Origin: an uncultured Clostridia bacterium
GTDB lineage: Bacteria > Bacillota > Clostridia > RUG12999
DNA length: 9,479 bases
Assembly: GCA_938005345.1 (NCBI GenBank)
Contig: CALLNG010000281.1
Span: forward strand, 1-9,479
Direction of reading: 5' to 3'
A program made the position numbers and the translations under genes. The notes beneath the pieces were generated by a model. It had not been told where the DNA came from and made no database searches. It was given only the letters and a program-made list of their open reading frames with translations. Each line of letters begins with the position of its first letter. The first letter of the stretch is position 1. Below are positions 7,056-9,479 of this stretch, one piece after another.

Positions 7056-7083
7056 ATGACTTTTTTCTTAAGAAAAATATACT
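7056..7083 (+). promoter_or_regulatory. Candidate promoter with embedded 16-bp palindrome, microprotein cluster
   Basis: A possible -35, ATGACT (7056-7061), and -10, TATACT (7078-7083), are separated by 16 bp. That spacer is itself a perfect palindrome, TTTTTCTTAAGAAAAA (7062-7077). The match to sigma-A is moderate (4/6 and 5/6). A spacer-located palindrome is a common operator position, but long A/T palindromes also arise by chance in AT-rich DNA. The start would be near 7090, giving a leader of about 155 nt. A sporulation-sigma promoter elsewhere in the region is not excluded. Confidence 0.4.
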
Positions 7084-7246
7084 ATATTGATGCGATGCCC
7101 ATATGATGTGTATATCCCCTGGATTTCCTCAAACTTTTTTCTTTTTGCCGTAACCATTTATTTCACGTTGCATATTATGATAGCGAGAAGGCAAGATCAG
7201 CTAACCTGCAAAGATTAGTATTTATTTTTAGCGGAGGTGAATCTAT

Positions 7247-7372
7247 ATGTTTAAAAATTGTTTTGGCGGAAATGGATGCGGTGGAAATGGAAGTGAAATT
7301 CTATTCTTCCTGGTTGTCATCCTGGTAGTGCTTTGCAATTGTAACATGTTGGGTGGAAACGAATGCTGCTAA
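7247..7372 (+). CDS. Cys/Gly/Asn-rich single-pass microprotein 1
   Basis: A 41-aa protein that I do not recognise as a named family. Layout: a Gly/Asn-rich head (MFKNCFGGNGCGGNGSE), a hydrophobic segment at about residues 18-29 (ILFFLVVILVVL), then a tail (CNCNMLGGNECC). Six cysteines lie at positions 5, 11, 30, 32, 40 and 41. The near-perfect ribosome binding site GGAGGTGA (7233-7240), 6 nt before the ATG, shows it is meant to be translated. The only Lys is at position 3, so the positive-inside rule would put the tail outside the membrane (weak inference). It resembles in style the small Gly/Cys-rich sporulation proteins (YjcZ type) of Bacillota, without an alignable motif. The next gene starts 54 bp later with no terminator between, so the two are likely co-transcribed. 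Confidence 0.8.
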   Translation: MFKNCFGGNGCGGNGSEILFFLVVILVVLCNCNMLGGNECC

Positions 7373-7426
7373 TCTAGCAGTAGTCTGTATTCCGAATTGA
7401 AAATGTTTATGAAGGAGGTTTCTTGT

Positions 7427-7552
7427 ATGAATTTTAAGAGCTTATTCAGTGGTGGAGACACAATTTTGTGGTTCATTATCTTGTTTATGCTGCTCTTCTT
7501 CTGCAACTCTTGCGGCTGCGGCGGAAACGGAAACGAATGCTGCTGTGATTAA
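7427..7552 (+). CDS. Cys/Gly/Asn-rich single-pass microprotein 2
   Basis: A 41-aa paralogue of the preceding gene in plan: short head with two Lys (or one Lys and polar residues, MNFKSLFSGGD), hydrophobic segment at residues 12-25 (TILWFIILFMLLFF), and a Cys-rich tail reading CNSCGCGGNGNECCCD. There are again six cysteines (26, 29, 31, 38, 39, 40), here all in the tail. The CxxCxC and CCC spacing could bind a soft metal or make disulfides; this is inference. The tail motif NECC is shared with microprotein 1. AAGGAGG (7412-7418) sits 8 nt before the ATG. A hairpin terminator 30 bp after the stop ends this two-gene unit. No known enzyme motif is present and the family is not recognised. Confidence 0.8.
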   Translation: MNFKSLFSGGDTILWFIILFMLLFFCNSCGCGGNGNECCCD

Positions 7553-7581
7553 AGCGCGCATTTCCCCTTGGCTCTAAGGCT

Positions 7582-7636
7582 AAAAGCGGCGGATAGGTAC
7601 ATAATGGTTTTCGGTCTTCGTACCTGCCGCTTTTTT
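7582..7636 (+). terminator. Rho-independent terminator between microprotein genes 2 and 3
   Basis: AAAAGCGGC (7582-7590) pairs with GCCGCTTTT (7626-7634), and AGGTAC (7595-7600) with GTACCT (7620-7625). A 4-nt bulge separates the two stems, the loop is 19 nt, and a T6 run is at 7631-7636. It lies only 37 nt before the third microprotein gene, so that gene depends on readthrough or on a promoter I could not identify. Confidence 0.82.
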
Positions 7637-7673
7637 GCTGAAGAAAAATAACTAGAGAAAGGGGGCGGGACAT

Positions 7674-7802
7674 ATGGGCTGCAACGGCGGTTTCTTTGGA
7701 GATGATAATGCTATTATCTGGATTATTTTAGCTGTTATTTTGTTCTTCTGGATCTTCAACGATAACAACAACAATTGCTGCGACAATGATTGCTGCTGCT
7801 AA
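7674..7802 (+). CDS. Cys/Asn-rich single-pass microprotein 3
   Basis: A 42-aa protein with the same plan as the two upstream microproteins but a more acidic composition. It has the head MGCNGGFFGDDN, a hydrophobic segment at about residues 13-28 (AIIWIILAVILFFWIF), and the tail NDNNNNCCDNDCCC. It contains no Lys, Arg or His and five Asp. Six cysteines lie at positions 3, 35, 36, 40, 41 and 42. The ribosome binding site AAAGGGGG (7658-7665) is 8 nt before the ATG. It is sandwiched between two terminators, so it may be made at a different level from the first two. The tail could bind metal or cross-link through disulfides. No family is recognised; a sporulation or envelope role is a guess based only on composition. 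Confidence 0.78.
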   Translation: MGCNGGFFGDDNAIIWIILAVILFFWIFNDNNNNCCDNDCCC

Positions 7803-7810
7803 CATATATT

Positions 7811-7848
7811 AAATACCCGGTACGGCACACCGTACCGGGTATTTTTTA
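7811..7848 (+). terminator. Strong rho-independent terminator after the microprotein cluster
   Basis: A perfect 15-bp stem (7811-7825 with 7830-7844, core ACCCGGTACGG) has a CACA loop and a T6 run (7842-7847). It ends transcription 9 nt after the third microprotein stop codon and insulates rplS. The A-rich flank on the left could let it work weakly on the other strand. Confidence 0.93.
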
Positions 7849-7931
7849 TTAATATTATCTTCTTAGTTCCAAGCAATTTCCTTATATTTTGCCGCTTTTC
7901 TCCATTCTTTCACGTAATTTCAAAAAAATGC

Positions 7932-7960
7932 TTGCATTTTATTTTAGCTTGTGATATAAT
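7932..7960 (+). promoter_or_regulatory. Sigma-A promoter for rplS
   Basis: -35 TTGCAT (7932-7937), 17-bp spacer, perfect -10 TATAAT (7955-7960) preceded by TG-A (extended -10). The predicted start near 7967 gives a leader of about 66 nt, which contains the putative L19 leader structure. The 11 bases TGTGATATAAT are identical to those in the ACT-operon promoter. Confidence 0.88.
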
Positions 7961-7972
7961 ATTTTAGCATTA

Positions 7973-8010
7973 CGGATGGTCCTCTGTGCATCGATTGCAC
8001 ACGAACATCG
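7973..8010 (+). promoter_or_regulatory. Putative ribosomal protein L19 autoregulatory leader
   Basis: Just after the promoter and before rplS lies a small nested fold. The inner stem is TGTGCA/TGCACA (7985-7990 with 7996-8001, loop TCGAT). The outer stem is GATG/CATC (7975-7978 with 8006-8009), with an asymmetric internal loop containing GTCCTC. Position and size fit the L19 leader described for low-GC Gram-positive bacteria, in which L19 is thought to bind its own mRNA. The family match is from memory and was not tested with a covariance model. The ribosome binding site (8018-8023) begins 8 nt after the structure. Confidence 0.6.
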
Positions 8011-8032
8011 CGAAGATAAGGAGAATGAAGAC

Positions 8033-8380
8033 ATGTTAGAAATCGTCAAAGCAGTTGGAAATGAACAACTGAAAAAAGAAGTGCCCCAGTTTCAGATTGG
8101 AGACACTGTTCGGGTTCACAACCGTATTAAAGAAGGATCCCGCGAAAGAATCCAGATGTTTGAAGGAACCGTTATCCGCAAAAAAAACGGTGGAATTTCT
8201 GAAACCTTTACCGTACGCCGCCTCTCTTATGGCGTAGGCGTGGAAAAAACCTTCCCCCTACATTCGCCGAATGTAGTGAATGTAGACGTGGTAAGACGCG
8301 GTAAAGTGCGCCGCGCACGTCTTTACTATTTGCGTGACCGTGTTGGTAAAGCTGCAAAAGTAAAAGAAAAATTGAGCTAA
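8033..8380 (+). CDS. rplS: 50S ribosomal protein L19
   Basis: L19 (115 aa, normal length) sits at the 30S-50S interface and takes part in inter-subunit bridges. The family signatures are all present: [18 protein letters not shown] (about residues 17-34), [41 protein letters not shown] and the basic tail [24 protein letters not shown]. The true start is the ATG at 8033, with AAGGAG 9 nt upstream and the family-typical opening MLEIVKAV. An in-frame ATG at 7976 would begin inside the leader structure without a ribosome binding site. It is followed after 137 bp by lepB on the same strand. Confidence 0.98.
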   Translation: MLEIVKAVGNEQLKKEVPQFQIGDTVRVHNRIKEGSRERIQMFEGTVIRKKNGGISETFTVRRLSYGVGVEKTFPLHSPNVVNVDVVRRGKVRRARLYYLRDRVGKAAKVKEKLS

Positions 8381-8400
8381 TCCATTTGGGAATGGAAAAG

Positions 8401-8454
8401 AATATGGTTTTGTTTCTGTATGGGGTTCCCTTTTACAAGAGGCAAAGCCATATT
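8401..8454 (+). promoter_or_regulatory. Intercistronic hairpin between rplS and lepB
   Basis: AATATGGTTTTG (8401-8412) pairs with CAAAGCCATATT (8443-8454), 12 bp including one G-U, with a 30-nt loop that can fold further. It begins 21 nt after the rplS stop codon. Only a short T run (8453-8456) follows, so termination would be weak. It may stabilise the rplS message or reduce readthrough into lepB (inference). Confidence 0.55.
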
Positions 8455-8517
8455 TTCACATTTACCGATATTTTCAACCGGCCAATATGCCATTTCAAAA
8501 AAGGAGGATGGGAACAT

Positions 8518-9261
8518 ATGGAGGAACCCAACAAATCACCCCAACCTTCGGAGCCTGAAACAGCGCCGGAGGAAACACCTGATTTTGATCTATTAGACCA
8601 GCCGCTTGATACAGAAACACCGGTGGATAGCCACTCGTCTAGCAGCGCAGAAGAAATGCTGGATATTCCTGCCGAGCAGTCCCCTGTACCGGGATCAGAA
8701 CAGAAGGAAAATTTCAGTTTTGCAAAAGAAATTTTTGAGTGGGTGCAGGCAATCGTGGTCGCCATCGTGATTGCAATGGCTATTCGCACTTTTGTTTTTA
8801 CCTTAGTCAACGTGGACGGACAGTCCATGGAGCCCACCTTGCATAACAATGACCGGCTCATTGTAACACGTCTTGCCTACACACCAGAAAAAGGAGATAT
8901 TATTATCTTCCGTCCGGACTGTGACCCAGAACGGCCTTATGTGAAACGTATTATCGCCATGCCTGGTGAAACCATTGATATCAATAAAGAAACAGGCGAT
9001 GTTCTAGTAAACGGTGAAATTATCAATGAGCCATATATTAATGAACGTGTACGGACCTTTGGCAACATGTCTTTTCCTGCCGTTGTACCGGAAAATCACG
9101 TGTTTGTTATGGGAGACAACCGTAACCATAGTAAAGACAGCCGGTTCCAGGATGTTGGAATGGTTTCCTTTGATTCTATTATTGGAAAAGCTTCATTCCG
9201 GTTTTGGCCACTGGATAGCTGGGGTTCTCTTTCTTATGAGGAATCGATGGAGGCGCAATAG
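8518..9261 (+). CDS. lepB: Signal peptidase I with long acidic cytoplasmic tail
   Basis: A 247-aa type I signal peptidase that removes signal peptides from secreted proteins at the outer face of the membrane. One membrane helix (about 74-94) is followed by the catalytic domain: box B with nucleophile Ser103 (GQSMEPTL), box D with general base Lys143 (YVKRIIAMPGE), and box E GDNRNHSKDSR (199-209). These define the Ser/Lys dyad of the Gram-positive (SipS-like) group. Residues 1-66 are an extra Pro/Ser/Glu-rich tail with about 18 acidic and only two basic residues, predicted cytoplasmic and disordered. Single-helix Bacillus enzymes are usually near 185 aa. The start ATG at 8518 has AAGGAGG 10 nt upstream; an earlier in-frame ATG (8386) lacks one and would run through the intercistronic hairpin. 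A terminator follows 14 bp after the stop. Confidence 0.96.
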   Translation: MEEPNKSPQPSEPETAPEETPDFDLLDQPLDTETPVDSHSSSSAEEMLDIPAEQSPVPGSEQKENFSFAKEIFEWVQAIVVAIVIAMAIRTFVFTLVNVDGQSMEPTLHNNDRLIVTRLAYTPEKGDIIIFRPDCDPERPYVKRIIAMPGETIDINKETGDVLVNGEIINEPYINERVRTFGNMSFPAVVPENHVFVMGDNRNHSKDSRFQDVGMVSFDSIIGKASFRFWPLDSWGSLSYEESMEAQ

Positions 9262-9275
9262 AGTATACGAAAACC

Positions 9276-9321
9276 AAACGCTGCTGCTTGGGGTTCTCCC
9301 ACATAGTGGCAGCGTTTTTTT
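9276..9321 (+). terminator. Rho-independent terminator after lepB
   Basis: AAACGCTGC (9276-9284) pairs with GCAGCGTTT (9309-9317), with a possible inner TGGG/CCCA stem in the 24-nt loop and a T7 run at 9315-9321. It lies 14 bp after the lepB stop and 62 bp before ylqF, so it separates or attenuates the two. I see no strong promoter in the 62 bp that follow, although TATAAA is present at 9346-9351. Confidence 0.88.
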
Positions 9322-9383
9322 ACCATTGATCATTTTAAAGTAGTTTATAAACCGGCAGAATCTGCCCAGAAAGGAAGAGTGAT

Positions 9384-9479
9384 ATGAATCTGCAATGGTT
9401 TCCCGGCCACATGGCAAAAACCCGCCGTCTGATGGCGGAGCATCTTAAAATCATCGACCGTGCGGATTCCTCCGCCGAC
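9384..9479 (+). CDS. ylqF: Ribosome biogenesis GTPase YlqF/RbgA, N-terminal fragment (runs off right edge)
   Basis: The first 32 codons of a circularly permuted GTPase of the YlqF/RbgA family, required for late 50S assembly. The diagnostic N-terminus QWFPGHMAKTRR (residues 4-15) is present. The ribosome binding site AAAGGAAGAG precedes the ATG by a normal distance. Its position after rplS and lepB matches many Clostridia; the enzyme acts on the same particle that contains L19. The last seven visible residues (RADSSAD) do not match the VVIEVxDARIP expected there, while the +1 frame reads RIPP. The edge prevents deciding between a divergent sequence and a frameshift or small deletion. The GTPase motifs lie outside the window. 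Confidence 0.88.
   Translation, partial: MNLQWFPGHMAKTRRLMAEHLKIIDRADSSAD

Larger units (their letters stand above)
6749..7246. other. 498-bp divergent intergenic region, AT-rich
   Basis: There is no convincing protein gene between the ACT gene (minus strand) and the first microprotein gene (plus strand). From left to right it holds the ACT-operon leader (about 6749-6866) with an 8-bp tandem repeat, the minus-strand sigma-A promoter (6873-6901), and an A/T tract upstream of its -35 that could act as an UP element (6902-6925). Next come a very AT-rich spacer, an 11-bp tandem repeat (7017-7038), a candidate plus-strand promoter containing a 16-bp palindrome (7056-7083), and a leader of about 155 nt before the microprotein start. 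I searched that leader by eye for common riboswitch cores and found none. Confidence 0.7.

Noticed and set aside
7090..7246. Possible riboswitch in the long microprotein leader
   Set aside because: I looked for common riboswitch cores by eye and found only a weak CTAA/TTAG pairing; nothing I can name.
7364..7382. Short hairpin over the stop codon of microprotein 1
   Set aside because: CTGCTA/TAGCAG is short and has no T run; it probably arises from the repeated TGC cysteine codons.
7485..7673. 62-codon minus-strand frame across microprotein 2 and the terminator
   Set aside because: It spans a terminator hairpin and lies opposite a gene with a strong ribosome binding site; no supporting signal.
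8433..8861. 142-codon minus-strand open frame
   Set aside because: Antisense to lepB; the Ser-rich product mirrors the acidic tail codons and has no start signal.
9354..9366. GGCAGA-A-TCTGCC inverted repeat before ylqF
   Set aside because: Too short (6 bp, 1-nt centre) and not placed against a promoter; likely chance.

Overview
The window looks like chromosomal core DNA of a low-to-mid GC, anaerobic Bacillota of the class Clostridia. Support comes from a bacterial V-type (A/V) ATPase operon, the UPF0237 ACT / UPF0210 (DUF711, 'PFL family') gene pair, strong AAGGAGG-type ribosome binding sites, and the rplS-lepB-ylqF/rbgA order common in Clostridia. An Oscillospiraceae- or Butyricicoccaceae-like host is my guess, not proven. 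I see no phage, insertion sequence, CRISPR array, tRNA or rRNA.

Left two thirds (1-6748, minus strand): one long, tightly packed gene run, read right to left as ACT-domain protein, PFL-family protein, V-ATPase subunits H/G, C, I, K, F, E, and the N-terminal 48 codons of catalytic subunit A, which runs off the left edge. Gaps are 14-39 bp except two: 83 bp between ACT and PFL, holding a 14-bp-stem hairpin, and 138 bp between E and A, holding GC-rich hairpins. A good sigma-A promoter with an extended -10 lies 125 bp upstream of the ACT gene. No terminator is visible between the ACT/PFL pair and the ATPase genes, so they are probably co-transcribed. H/G with E forms the peripheral stalk. C and F belong to the central stalk and axle, I and K are the membrane ion channel and rotor ring, and A is the ATP-hydrolysing subunit. 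The K subunit lacks the side chains that bind Na+ in the Enterococcus hirae ring, which suggests H+ coupling.

Middle (6749-7246): a 498-bp AT-rich divergent regulatory region. It holds the minus-strand promoter and leader, an 11-bp tandem repeat spaced one helical turn apart, and a 16-bp perfect palindrome inside a candidate plus-strand promoter.

Small-gene cluster (7247-7802, plus strand): three tandem microproteins of 41, 41 and 42 residues with strong ribosome binding sites. All share one plan: short Gly/Asn-rich head, one hydrophobic segment, Cys/Asn-rich tail. Each has exactly six cysteines. A terminator separates the second from the third, and a 15-bp-stem terminator ends the cluster. 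This is the least explained and most interesting part of the window.

Right end (7932-9479, plus strand): promoter, predicted L19 autoregulatory leader, rplS, an intercistronic hairpin, lepB (signal peptidase I with a long acidic cytoplasmic tail), a terminator, and the start of ylqF/rbgA, a 50S-assembly GTPase, which runs off the right edge.
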